From assembly GCA_913776615.1 (NCBI GenBank), contig CAJYPK010000019.1:62001-126000 (forward strand): 64,000 nucleotides of DNA, in the 5' to 3' direction. This stretch comes from an uncultured Hymenobacter sp. (GTDB lineage Bacteria; Bacteroidota; Bacteroidia; Cytophagales; Hymenobacteraceae). A program made the position numbers and the translations under genes. Shown piece by piece: positions 1-7,525 of this stretch (position 1 is its first letter; each line of letters begins with the position of its first letter). The notes below the pieces were generated by a model, which did not search any database, had not been told where the DNA came from, and saw only the letters and a program-made list of their open reading frames with translations.

Positions 1-1
1 G

Positions 2-700
2 TACACCCAGCAAAAGGGCAACCCCTTCCTGCAACCGCAGTTTACCAACTCGTACAAGCTGGCGCTCACCTACCAGAAGCAGCCGGCCCTGTTGCTGGCC
101 TACAACCGCACCAACAACGCCATCAGCCTGGCTACCGCGCAGCAAGACAGCGTGATTTATTCTACCAGTACCAACCTGGGCCGCCTCGATAATTACAGCG
201 CCACCCTCAACCTGCCCCTCAGCCTGGGCAAGCGCGTGAGCGGCTACGGTGGCACGACCATCTTCTACAACCAGTACCGCAGCCAGTATCTGGGCAGCAC
301 CTACGACAACGGCCGCCTCTCGGCCACGGTGTACCTGCAAACCAAAGTGGCGCTGCCGCAAGGGGTAAGCCTCGAAGTATCGGGCTTTTACCAAACGGCC
401 GGCGTCAACGGCCTCGTCAACTACCGGCCCTTCGGGTCGCTCAACCTGGGACTGCAAAAGTCTTTCTGGCGCGACCAGGCCCAGGTCCGGCTGGCCGCTA
501 CCGACGTCTTCTTCACCAGCCAGCAGCGCGGAACTGTGGCGTACCAGGATATGGACATCCACTTCTTCACCCAAACCGAGTCGCGCCAGGTGCGGGCCAG
601 CTTTACCTATAAATTTGGCAATCAAAGCCTGAAAGCCGCCCGCAAGCGCACCACCAGCCTCGACGAAGAGCGCGGCCGCGTGAAAACCGATAAAGAATAA
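2..700 (+). CDS. Outer-membrane beta-barrel protein, C-terminal part (partial)
   Basis: The frame is open from the left window edge, so only the last 232 residues are seen. Alternating hydrophobic and polar stretches, abundant Tyr, Asn and Gln, and a Phe-x-Tyr-Lys-Phe-Gly strand near the end followed by a basic and acidic tail are typical of the C-terminal barrel of TonB-dependent-receptor-like proteins (OMP_b-brl_3 type) of Bacteroidota. It would sit in the outer membrane. The N-terminal plug or carboxypeptidase-like domain lies outside the window, so the substrate cannot be inferred. A LytS-type kinase gene follows 44 bp downstream on the same strand. Confidence 0.75.
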   Translation, partial: YTQQKGNPFLQPQFTNSYKLALTYQKQPALLLAYNRTNNAISLATAQQDSVIYSTSTNLGRLDNYSATLNLPLSLGKRVSGYGGTTIFYNQYRSQYLGSTYDNGRLSATVYLQTKVALPQGVSLEVSGFYQTAGVNGLVNYRPFGSLNLGLQKSFWRDQAQVRLAATDVFFTSQQRGTVAYQDMDIHFFTQTESRQVRASFTYKFGNQSLKAARKRTTSLDEERGRVKTDKE

Positions 701-744
701 GCCGCTGGCTGGCGGCTCCGTACCGCCAGCCAGCCACCTCCGCA

Positions 745-1758
745 GTGCAAGACTTCCTCACCAACCGTTTGCAACGCTCCGACTACGTCGTGGCGGCCAT
801 CTACTGGGTACTGGCCCTGATTTTTATCTTGCCAGTGTACGTAGCGGGCTACGGGTGGCCCCGGGCGGTGGCGGCCATGAGCTACAACATCGTGCTGGAT
901 ACGGCGATGGTATTTTGGCTGGTGTTTGGGCTCCTGCCGCGCTTCACCGAGGTACACCGACTGGCCTACGGCTTGTTGCTGGCCCTCGCTGCGCTGGTAC
1001 TGAGTGGGGCGCTGTACCGCGTGGGCTACAATTTTATTCTCGACGAATACAGCCCGCTCACCTTGCACAGCTTTTTATCCGCCATTATCAACCACGGGCG
1101 CAGCTACGGGATCCTGGCCGTGCTGCTCATTGGTAAAAGCTATTTCGACGGGCAGCGCCGCTTGCTGCTGGCCCAGAAAGCCCAGGCCGAGAGTGAGTTG
1201 AAATCATTGCGCGCCCAGATCGACCCGCACTTTCTCTTCAATAACCTCAACATTCTCTACGCGCTTATTCAGCACAATCAGCAGGAGGCCAGTCATTTCC
1301 TGAGCTGCTTCTCCTCGCTCTACCGCTACCTCATCCGGCACAAGGATGCCGATTTCGTTTCGTTGGAAGAGGAGCTGCGCTTTGCCGACGAGTACATCTA
1401 CCTCTTGCAGCACCGCTTCGGCAAGGCCTATTCGTTTCACAAGGCCCTGCCGCCCGGCCCGGTCGATACCGGTAGTTTGCTGCTGGTGCCGGGCACGCTG
1501 CAAGTGTTGATCGAGAACGTTATCAAACACAACCGGGGCGACGAGGACGCCCCGCTGCTGGTTGTCATTGAAATTCGGGCCGATGAGCTGGCCGTGCGCA
1601 ATAAAATCGCCCCCAAGCGCACGCCGGTCGAGTCTACGGGGACCGGCTTGCATAATTTGCAGGAGCGCTATAAGCTATTATCGGGGCGCGGGCTGCACAT
1701 TTACCGCCACGACTTCTTCGAAGTAACCGTGCCGGTGCTGCGCCCCCAGCCGCGCTAG
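745..1758 (+). CDS. LytS-type sensor histidine kinase
   Basis: A 337-residue membrane histidine kinase of the His_kinase (PF06580) family. Four hydrophobic segments lie in the first about 130 residues, then a short coiled linker and the phospho-acceptor box Q-I-D-P-H-F-L-F-N-N-L-N near residues 156-167, then a compact ATPase region with an I-E-N-V-I-K-H-N motif and a glycine-containing T-G-L-H-N-L-Q stretch. The start is GTG; no better ATG precedes the first membrane segment. The next gene is a LytTR response regulator, so the two very probably form a two-component pair. The signal sensed is unknown. The stop codon lies inside a short direct repeat (see 1741-1830). Confidence 0.9.
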   Translation: MQDFLTNRLQRSDYVVAAIYWVLALIFILPVYVAGYGWPRAVAAMSYNIVLDTAMVFWLVFGLLPRFTEVHRLAYGLLLALAALVLSGALYRVGYNFILDEYSPLTLHSFLSAIINHGRSYGILAVLLIGKSYFDGQRRLLLAQKAQAESELKSLRAQIDPHFLFNNLNILYALIQHNQQEASHFLSCFSSLYRYLIRHKDADFVSLEEELRFADEYIYLLQHRFGKAYSFHKALPPGPVDTGSLLLVPGTLQVLIENVIKHNRGDEDAPLLVVIEIRADELAVRNKIAPKRTPVESTGTGLHNLQERYKLLSGRGLHIYRHDFFEVTVPVLRPQPR

Positions 1759-1830
1759 CCGTCGCTTTGTAGGGCAAGCTTTAGCTTGCCCGGCGTCCGG
1801 CGCTACGCCCCCAGCCGCGCTAGCCGTCGC
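1741..1830. repeat. 25-bp direct repeat flanking a palindromic element
   Basis: An identical 25-bp sequence occupies 1741-1765 (the last codons and stop of the kinase) and 1806-1830. The 40 bp between contain a near-perfect palindrome at 1772-1791 (GGGCAAGCT-TT-AGCTTGCCC). The same palindrome family recurs at 52110-52167 and as a half copy at 55514. It looks like insertion of a small palindromic element with duplication of the flanking DNA, or a local slippage duplication. Confidence 0.85.
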
Positions 1831-1863
1831 CCCAGGAGCTTTCACTTATTTCTGCCTGCTGCC

Positions 1864-2661
1864 ATGACCGTCCTGATTATCGAAGATGAAGAGCTCTCGG
1901 CCCGCCAGATAACGCAGTACCTGGCCGCCCACAGCCCCGACGCTACCGTAGTCGGCGTGGTCAAAAGCATCGACAAAGGCCTGGCGTGGTTTGCCAGCCA
2001 CCCCATGCCCGACCTCATTTTTTCCGACATTGAATTGCTCGACGGCAACGTGTTTGCGCTGTACGCCGAGGTGAGCGTCACCTGCCCCATTATCTTCATT
2101 ACGGCCTACGACCAGTTTCTGCTCCAAGGCTTTAAGGCCAATGGCATTGCGTATTTGCTCAAGCCGTTTACGGCCGAGCAGTTTGGCGAAACGCTGGATA
2201 AATATCACTTCCTGCGGCGCAACTTCACCCCGGCCCCGGCCGTACCCACTCCGCCGGCGGCCCCCTTGCTCAACCCCGAAGTATTGGCCGAGCTGAGCCA
2301 GGCCCTGCGTAATAATCACCGCACGTACAAGCAACGCTTCTCGGTGCGGCTGCGCAACAGCCTGTACATCCTGGCCGTCGACGACGTTACCTACTTGCAG
2401 GCCGACGAAGGCGTGGTGTTTGCCGTCGATAAGCAGGGGGCGCGCTACCCGCTGGCCGGTACGCTTACCGAGCAGGAAAAGCAGCTCGACCCCACGCGGT
2501 TTTTCCGTATCAACCGCAGCGAGTTAGTCAATATCAGCTACGTTGAAAAGGTCGAGCCTTATTTTAACAACCGACTATCTATCAAGCTGAAAACCGGGCT
2601 CGATGCCCTGGTGACCAGCACCGCCCAAACTTCCGAGTTTCGGAAGTGGCTCGAAGGCTAG
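1864..2661 (+). CDS. LytTR-family response regulator
   Basis: A 265-residue response regulator. An N-terminal CheY-like receiver carries the acidic pocket (E-D-E-E near residue 10), the phospho-acceptor Asp in the F-S-D-I-E stretch (about residue 57), a Thr in F-I-T-A-Y-D and Lys in L-L-K-P-F. After a Pro/Ala-rich linker comes a C-terminal LytTR DNA-binding domain, with Tyr-Leu-Gln-Ala-Asp and F-F-R-I-N-R-S features. The ATG at 1864 starts the receiver directly; an upstream in-frame start would add unrelated sequence lying in the repeat. It is the presumed partner of the upstream LytS-type kinase. It may act on the nearby peptide cluster, but nothing in the sequence proves that. Confidence 0.9.
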   Translation: MTVLIIEDEELSARQITQYLAAHSPDATVVGVVKSIDKGLAWFASHPMPDLIFSDIELLDGNVFALYAEVSVTCPIIFITAYDQFLLQGFKANGIAYLLKPFTAEQFGETLDKYHFLRRNFTPAPAVPTPPAAPLLNPEVLAELSQALRNNHRTYKQRFSVRLRNSLYILAVDDVTYLQADEGVVFAVDKQGARYPLAGTLTEQEKQLDPTRFFRINRSELVNISYVEKVEPYFNNRLSIKLKTGLDALVTSTAQTSEFRKWLEG

Positions 2662-2773
2662 GCGCCTTCCTTTTCCGCACTTCTTGGTTTGCCCGCCAGG
2701 GTTTTCGCGCTGCCAGTGGGGCAGCTGCCGGGCGGTCGCTTGCCGTTTCTATTCCTTCCACCTTCTTAGTCCG

Positions 2774-3406
2774 ATGCGTATGAAAATGCTTACCGCCGTT
2801 GTGCTCACGACCGACAAGTTTTTCCAGGATACCGCCAGCTATTTCCTGGCCCAGCGAGGCTACGAGGTACTGCCGACCACCGCCGAGGCCAGCCCGCTCC
2901 GGGCCGACCTGTACGTGGCGCACGGCGGTACCGCCGCTACCGGCTTGGTGCAGCAGGTCCTGAGCGCCGCGTCGCTCGCCGCTTCCTTAGTAGTGTACGA
3001 AACTGCTTGTTCGACTGCCACCTGGCAGCGGCTGGCCCAGCAAGACGCCCCCGTGGGCTGCCTCACCGCCGCCGATGGCCTGGCCGAGCTGCTGGCCTGC
3101 CTCGACGGCCTGCCCCGCGGCGAGCGCTACCTCAGCGCCCGGGCCGCCCACCTGCTCCAAACGCCGGCCTCCACCAGCCAGAGCCCCCTCGACAAGCTCA
3201 GCGCGCAGGAGCGCAACGTGTTTACGCTCATCGGCCAGGGGCTGGGGAGCAAGCAGATTGCCGAAACGCTGTTCGTGAGCTCGCACACGATCAAGAACCA
3301 CAAGTCGAACATCAGCCGCAAGCTCGCGGTCGCCAGCTGCCGCGATTTGCTGTCGATTGCGCTGTCGGTCGCCGGTCAAACTGGCAAATTAGTAATGTAT
3401 TCCTAG
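2774..3406 (+). CDS. LuxR-type transcriptional regulator with degenerate receiver
   Basis: 210 residues. The C-terminal about 60 residues are a clear LuxR/GerE helix-turn-helix (L-S-A-Q-E-R-N-V-F-T-L-I-G-Q-G, then S-K-Q-I-A-E-T-L-F-V-S-S-H-T-I-K-N-H). The N-terminal 130 residues have the size and pattern of a receiver domain, but the usual acidic pocket and phospho-Asp are not evident, so it is probably phosphorylation-independent. Start: ATG 2774, with further ATGs at 2780 and 2786 that could also be used. It is followed after 140 bp by the first precursor gene, which makes it the best candidate for the cluster's own activator. That role is inferred from position only. Confidence 0.85.
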   Translation: MRMKMLTAVVLTTDKFFQDTASYFLAQRGYEVLPTTAEASPLRADLYVAHGGTAATGLVQQVLSAASLAASLVVYETACSTATWQRLAQQDAPVGCLTAADGLAELLACLDGLPRGERYLSARAAHLLQTPASTSQSPLDKLSAQERNVFTLIGQGLGSKQIAETLFVSSHTIKNHKSNISRKLAVASCRDLLSIALSVAGQTGKLVMYS

Positions 3407-3439
3407 GACTAAAACAAGTTTTAGTATAGTATTCCTATT

Positions 3440-3470
3440 GTGGTGCCCCGCTGGGTACTCTTCCTTTGTA
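3440..3470 (+). promoter_or_regulatory. Candidate Bacteroidota promoter of the peptide cluster
   Basis: TTG at 3440-3442, a 20-bp spacer, then TTCCTTTG at 3463-3470. This differs at one base from the Bacteroidota -7 consensus TAnnTTTG, and the spacing fits the family. It lies between the LuxR-type gene and the first precursor gene, so transcription would start near 3477 and give a leader of about 70 nt. Confidence 0.45.
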
Positions 3471-3484
3471 TCACTCAAACAAAC

Positions 3485-3522
3485 ACGGGGCCACGCCGAA
3501 AACCCCTTCCAGAGTAGGCACC
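3485..3522 (+). repeat. Leader repeat, copy 1 (38 bp)
   Basis: A 38-bp sequence in the untranslated leader of precursor 1, identical to 3743-3780 in front of precursor 2. It contains GGGG and CCCC blocks 12 nt apart that could form a small hairpin. Perfect conservation in non-coding DNA points to recent duplication of leader plus gene, or to a selected RNA or DNA signal. Confidence 0.85.
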
Positions 3523-3545
3523 AAATTTCTCTTTTTTAACACGTT

Positions 3546-3710
3546 ATGAACAACGTTCAAACTCCCCAAACCGACGCGAAAGTAACCTCGCAAGACCTCA
3601 CCAACGGCCTGTTCGTGCTCGAGCTCGAAGAGCGTCTCGAAATGGCTACCCTGGTTGCCGCCGCCGCCCTGAGCGAGCGCTGCGATGTCGAAAACGCCGA
3701 GAACGCTTAG
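3546..3710 (+). CDS. RiPP precursor peptide 1 (54 aa)
   Basis: 54 residues starting M-N-N-V-Q-T-P-Q. A polar N-terminal region is followed by the block L-F-V-L-E-L-E-E-R-L-E-M-A-T-L (residues 22-36), a small Ala-rich segment, then S-E-R-C (43-46) and an acidic tail ending A-E-N-A. Precursor 2 is nearly identical, and precursor 3 shares the block and Cys46. The small size, tandem duplication, variable ends and the modification enzymes downstream mark it as the substrate of the cluster. The block is presumably the enzyme-recognition (leader) part and residues from about 40 on the core. The modified residues are unknown; Arg45 and Cys46 are candidates. Confidence 0.8.
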   Translation: MNNVQTPQTDAKVTSQDLTNGLFVLELEERLEMATLVAAAALSERCDVENAENA

Positions 3711-3742
3711 TACCGCCCGCCGGTCAGGCACATTCCTAAGTT

Positions 3743-3780
3743 ACGGGGCCACGCCGAAAACCCCTTCCAGAGTAGGCACC
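3743..3780 (+). repeat. Leader repeat, copy 2 (38 bp)
   Basis: Identical to 3485-3522, at almost the same distance from the following start codon (26 versus 23 nt). Confidence 0.85.
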
Positions 3781-3806
3781 TAGTTTCCCTTTTTCCTTTT
3801 TCATTT

Positions 3807-3971
3807 ATGAACAACGCCCACACCCCCCAGCACGACGCAGTAGTAGCCTCGCAAGACCTCACCAACGGCCTGTTTGTCCTGGAGCTCGAAGAGCGCCTCG
3901 AAATGGCTACCCTCGTAAGCGCCGTTGCCGCCAGCGAGCGTTGCGACGTTGAAAATACGGCCGAAGCATAG
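3807..3971 (+). CDS. RiPP precursor peptide 2 (54 aa)
   Basis: 54 residues, a tandem paralogue of precursor 1. Residues 16-36 (S-Q-D-L-T-N-G then the L-F-V-L block) are the same, and S-E-R-C-D-V-E-N sits at 43-50. Differences are concentrated at residues 4-14 and in the Ala/Val/Ser spacer and the last four residues (T-A-E-A). The start ATG is placed by alignment with precursor 1 and by the shared 38-bp leader. A strong hairpin follows the stop codon. Expected to be modified by the downstream enzymes. Confidence 0.8.
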   Translation: MNNAHTPQHDAVVASQDLTNGLFVLELEERLEMATLVSAVAASERCDVENTAEA

Positions 3972-3982
3972 TGTCATGCCCC

Positions 3983-4014
3983 GCTCAGTTCCTGCCACCC
4001 GGCAGGAACTGAGC
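3983..4014 (+). terminator. Strong stem-loop after precursor 2 (attenuator or processing site)
   Basis: A perfect 14-bp stem (GCTCAGTTCCTGCC paired with its complement) closed by a 4-nt loop. No T-run follows, so it is not a classical intrinsic terminator. It may stabilise the upstream precursor mRNA or reduce read-through into the enzyme genes, giving more peptide than enzyme. Function inferred. Confidence 0.55.
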
Positions 4015-4076
4015 TAGTGGGCGTTGCCCACCCATCGATTCCAACCGCCTCTTTCTACCTTTTCCTTCTCTTCTCC

Positions 4077-4241
4077 ATGATTACCACCACTACTCAACTA
4101 CCCGCCGCCAGCCTAGCTACCGCTCCCGCTTTCGTTGCCCCCGAGGAACTGTTCGTGCTGGCGCTGGAAGAACGGCTGGAGCTGGCCACCCTGGAGGTGG
4201 GCCAAGACAAATGCACGGCAATAAGCTCCTGGGGCGAATAA
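4077..4241 (+). CDS. RiPP precursor peptide 3, divergent (54 aa)
   Basis: 54 residues, again exactly the length of the other two. The N-terminus is Thr/Pro/Ala rich. The block appears as E-L-F-V-L-A-L-E-E-R-L-E-L-A-T-L (residues 24-39), shifted by three residues. A shorter spacer then brings D-K-C to 44-46, so Cys stays at residue 46 and the preceding basic residue is Lys instead of Arg. The tail is T-A-I-S-S-W-G-E, unlike the acidic tail of the others. It lies 73 bp before the M50 peptidase gene. The ATG at 4077 gives the conserved length; an upstream in-frame start is unlikely. Confidence 0.75.
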   Translation: MITTTTQLPAASLATAPAFVAPEELFVLALEERLELATLEVGQDKCTAISSWGE

Positions 4242-4313
4242 GCCCGGTACTGCCATATCTCCTCGTACTAGCTTGGCCAGTAGGCCGCTAGCCTCTTGCT
4301 ATTTGTCGTTGCC

Positions 4314-5573
4314 ATGTCCGCTGCCCTGCCCCTTGCCGCTACCTATCCTGGCCTGCTGACGGCCCAAGTTCGCCACACCGAAGACGACCGCTACCTCCTG
4401 CTGGTGGGCGGGCGCATGTTTCAGGTGGGCGACATTGTGTACGGGATAGTGCAGGATTTGCAGCGCGGGCTCGACCTGCCTACCGCTTGCGCGCACTACA
4501 CGCAGCGCCACCAGCGCACCCTGCGCCCCACCGACCTGGAGCCTCTGCTGCGTAAGTACCTGGGCACCGAGGCCCCCGCGGCCGCCGTGTCGCGCACCAG
4601 CTACATCCACGGCCAGGTGCAGCTCATGCAAGGGGAGGTGCTCCACGCGCTGGGGCGGCCTTTCCAGAGCTTGTTTCGGGCCTGGGTGCTGGGGCCGCTG
4701 CTCGTGGTAGTGGCGGTGCTGCTGGGCGCTTTCGTGCTGCGGCAAGGGTGGTTTGTACCGCAGTTTCATTCGGTGCCGGCCGTGCAAACCACGCTGCTGG
4801 CTTACCTGGGCCTGGTAGTGGGTATTTTCTTTCACGAGCTTGGGCATTCGGTAGCGGCGATGCGCTACGGCATGCAGCCCAAGGGCATCGGCTTCGGCTT
4901 CTACCTCGTGTTTCCGGTTTTCTTCGCCGACGTCACCGAGGTCTGGGCGCTGCCCAAAGCCAAGCGAATTATTATCAACCTGGGCGGCGTGTACTTCCAG
5001 GGGCTGTTTACGCTGCTGCTGATGGGCGGCTACTACGCCCTGCCGCTCGCCTGGGCCGGCAGCCGCGAGCTGCTGGGTACGGTGCTCACGATGAACCTCT
5101 TCGTGATGCTGTACTCGCTCAATCCGTTTTTGCGCAATGACGGCTACTGGATTTATTCCGATTTATTCGGCTTGCCCAACCTGATGCACCAGGCCGTATT
5201 TTACCCCCTGCGCTTTTTGCCGCACGCGGGCAGCCGCCCCGCCGCGCTACATCGGCAGGAATTGCCACTGCTCCTGTACTCGTTGGCCAACTACGCGCTG
5301 TTTGGCTACCTGCTCGGCGTGTTTGGCCGCTACAGCACGCACACGCTGCTGCCCCGGCTGCACGGCCTGCTGAGCTCGTCGGCTTTCCCCGGCAACCTGC
5401 TCAACTGGCCCGACGCGCTTTTCCTCCTGAAAACCTTCGGTTTGTACGGCTTTATGGTCTACATGACCGCCTTCTCGCTGTGGCGCAACCTGCGCGCCTA
5501 CGCCAAAAACCGGCAGGCGGCGGCCAAGGCTGCCGCGGTGGCCGCGCCCGTCTTGCAAGTCACCGCCGCCTAG
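4314..5573 (+). CDS. M50-type membrane zinc peptidase (YydH-like)
   Basis: 419 residues. The first about 80 look like a PqqD-like small domain (Y-L-L-L-V-G-G-R-M-F-Q-V-G-D-I-V). Several membrane helices follow, with the zinc motif H-E-L-G-H around residue 180 and a distal N-P-F-L-R-N-D-G-Y-W motif supplying the Asp ligand, as in the putative peptide zinc metalloproteases of the site-2-protease superfamily. In RiPP operons such as yyd of Bacillus this type of enzyme goes with an ABC pair, exactly as here. It probably processes the modified precursors at the membrane. ATG 4314 is preferred over an upstream TTG at 4296. Confidence 0.85.
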   Translation: MSAALPLAATYPGLLTAQVRHTEDDRYLLLVGGRMFQVGDIVYGIVQDLQRGLDLPTACAHYTQRHQRTLRPTDLEPLLRKYLGTEAPAAAVSRTSYIHGQVQLMQGEVLHALGRPFQSLFRAWVLGPLLVVVAVLLGAFVLRQGWFVPQFHSVPAVQTTLLAYLGLVVGIFFHELGHSVAAMRYGMQPKGIGFGFYLVFPVFFADVTEVWALPKAKRIIINLGGVYFQGLFTLLLMGGYYALPLAWAGSRELLGTVLTMNLFVMLYSLNPFLRNDGYWIYSDLFGLPNLMHQAVFYPLRFLPHAGSRPAALHRQELPLLLYSLANYALFGYLLGVFGRYSTHTLLPRLHGLLSSSAFPGNLLNWPDALFLLKTFGLYGFMVYMTAFSLWRNLRAYAKNRQAAAKAAAVAAPVLQVTAA

Positions 5574-5618
5574 GTCAGGCAGGGGGGCTTGGGCAGGGGC
5601 GAACTAATCCTTTTCCCT

Positions 5619-6542
5619 ATGAGCGAGCAATTAGTTGTTGAAACGCAGGCCGTTTCGTATCACTACGGCCGGCGCCCGGTGCTGCACGAGGTCAGCCTAA
5701 GTGTGCCGGCGGGCAGCATCTACGGCTTTCTCGGCCCCAACGGGGCCGGTAAAAGCACGACGCTCCGGCTGCTGCTGGGCCTGCTGCGGCCCAGCGCGGG
5801 GCGCGTAGCCCTGTTTGGGCGCTGCCTTACCCAGCAGCGCCAGGCGGCTTTGCGTCGGGTGGGCGCGCTCATCGAAATGCCCTCGCTCTACGACCACCTC
5901 AGTGGCCGCGACAACCTGGAAGCTACCCGCCGGCTGCACGGCCTGCCCCCCGGCCGCACGGCCGAGGTGCTGGCCATTACCGGCTTGGCCGGGGAAGCCC
6001 ACCGGCCCGCCCGCGAATACTCGCTGGGCATGCGGCAGCGCCTGGGCCTGGCGCTGGCCCTGCTGCCCGACCCCGATTTGCTCATTCTCGACGAGCCCAC
6101 CAACGGCCTCGACCCGCAGGGCATTGCCGAAATGCGCCAGCTCATCCTCCACTTGCAGCGCGAGTGGGGCAAAACGGTGCTGCTATCTAGCCACTTACTG
6201 CCCGAAATAGAGCGGATAGCCACGCACGTTGGCGTCATTCAACAGGGGCGAGTCCTGTACCAAGGCAGTCTGCCCGCCTTGCAGCAGCTTCAGGCCGCGC
6301 AGGCGCGCATCGTGATCGAAACCGACAACGCGCTGGCCTGCCGCACGCGCCTGCCCGAGCTGCTGCACGATGCCGTGGCCGCCGACGCCACCCGGCTCAC
6401 GCTGCCGTTTCGCTCGCGCGAGCAGGTGGCCCGGCTGGCCCAGCAGCTAGCCAGCGCCGGCCAGCCCCTCTACAGCCTGGTGTGCCAGCAGCCCACGCTC
6501 GAAGAAACGTTTCTGCACCTAACCGACCGCACCGCCCCATGA
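5619..6542 (+). CDS. ABC transporter ATP-binding protein
   Basis: 307 residues. Walker A G-P-N-G-A-G-K-S-T (about residues 39-47), signature Y-S-L-G-M-R-Q-R, Walker B L-L-I-L-D-E-P-T-N-G-L-D-P and the H-loop S-S-H-L-L are all present, followed by a C-terminal about 90-residue region typical of BcrA/NatA-type exporters. ATG 5619 begins the domain; the upstream in-frame extension is unlikely. Its stop codon overlaps the permease start (ATGA), so the two are translationally coupled. With the M50 peptidase upstream it probably exports the mature peptide or gives self-protection. Confidence 0.9.
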   Translation: MSEQLVVETQAVSYHYGRRPVLHEVSLSVPAGSIYGFLGPNGAGKSTTLRLLLGLLRPSAGRVALFGRCLTQQRQAALRRVGALIEMPSLYDHLSGRDNLEATRRLHGLPPGRTAEVLAITGLAGEAHRPAREYSLGMRQRLGLALALLPDPDLLILDEPTNGLDPQGIAEMRQLILHLQREWGKTVLLSSHLLPEIERIATHVGVIQQGRVLYQGSLPALQQLQAAQARIVIETDNALACRTRLPELLHDAVAADATRLTLPFRSREQVARLAQQLASAGQPLYSLVCQQPTLEETFLHLTDRTAP

Positions 6543-7369
6543 GCGCTTCCGTTGCTTCGCCGGCCTTCGCGGCTAGTCCGCGCCCGGCTTCTGCCTTGCT
6601 TCGTTGCTTGCAGGCCGATGCGCTCAAGCTTCGCCACACGGCCGCCGTGCGGCTGCTGGTGGGGGCGGCGGTAGTGCCGGTGCTGCTGGTTTTCCTGGCT
6701 TTCTGCTTTTACGGTACCATGTTGGTAAAGTCGGGCCGCAGCCCGTGGGCAACCTACGTACTCAACGCCTGGCACACCTGGGCCGGGCTGGTGCTGCCGC
6801 TCCTGCTGTTGCTGCTCGCCACGCTGGTCGTGCAGCTAGAGCACCGCGCCAATGCCTGGAAGCACCTCTATGCCTTGCCGGTGAGCCGGGGTACGGTGCT
6901 GCTCAGTAAGTTGCTTGTCCTCTTTGGGTTGAGCCTGGCGGTGCAGGTGCTGTACGCGGGACTGCTGCTGCTGGCCGGGCTCGGGCTGGGCTGGGTGCGG
7001 CCGGGCCTGGGCCTGCGGCCCGAGGCTATGCCGCTGGCCGCGGTGGCCGCGCTGCTGGGCCGCACCTACGTGGCGACGCTGGGTTTGCTCACGGTGCAGT
7101 ACGTCGTGAGCGTGGCGCGGCGCTCCTTCGTGGGGCCGCTGGCCCTGGGGCTGGCCGGCCTCGTGCTGGCGCTGGTGCTCACGAGTCTTTCCACCGCCGG
7201 CTGGCTGCCTTACGCCAATGCGCTGCTCACGCTGAAAACCGTGCGCGCCGATGCCAGCGGCCTGGCCGTGGCCGGCGCGTTGGCGCCGCACGAGTGGCAT
7301 AGCCTGGGCTGGGTAGTGCTCGCCGGCCTCGGGGGCGGGGCCTGGCTGCGGCGCTATCAGCGCGCCTAG
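6539..7369 (+). CDS. ABC-2 type permease
   Basis: 276 residues with about six hydrophobic membrane segments after a 25-residue polar N-terminus, starting at the ATG that overlaps the ATPase stop codon. The size and helix layout fit the ABC-2/YydJ-like permeases. The E-H-R-A-N-A-W-K-H-L-Y-A-L-P motif after the second membrane segment is typical of that family. It should be the membrane half of the peptide exporter. Confidence 0.8.
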   Translation: MSASVASPAFAASPRPASALLRCLQADALKLRHTAAVRLLVGAAVVPVLLVFLAFCFYGTMLVKSGRSPWATYVLNAWHTWAGLVLPLLLLLLATLVVQLEHRANAWKHLYALPVSRGTVLLSKLLVLFGLSLAVQVLYAGLLLLAGLGLGWVRPGLGLRPEAMPLAAVAALLGRTYVATLGLLTVQYVVSVARRSFVGPLALGLAGLVLALVLTSLSTAGWLPYANALLTLKTVRADASGLAVAGALAPHEWHSLGWVVLAGLGGGAWLRRYQRA

Positions 7370-7477
7370 TGCGGCCAAAGTCAACCCCGCTTTTGCCACG
7401 TTCGGCATATTTTTCTCCCGCTTCGGCAGGTAGTATTCGCCGCTGGGGGAGGGGCTTTCCAATTTGCTAACGTTTTC

Positions 7478-7499
7478 GGGGACCGGTTGTCCGGCCCCC
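7478..7499 (+). promoter_or_regulatory. GC-rich hairpin before the arginase gene
   Basis: GGGG-a-CCGG, a TTGT loop, CCGG-(c)-CCCC in the 156-bp gap between the permease and the arginase-fold gene. There is no T-run. It could separate the transport and modification parts of the mRNA; no function is shown. Confidence 0.35.
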
Positions 7500-7525
7500 G
7501 TTTCACCGCCTTTGCCATCCTCGCC

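Noticed and set aside
3420..3450. TTTTAGTATAGTATTCC region as a LuxR-type binding box
   Set aside because: No clear dyad symmetry; the promoter-like TTG..TTCCTTTG pair is the better-supported signal.
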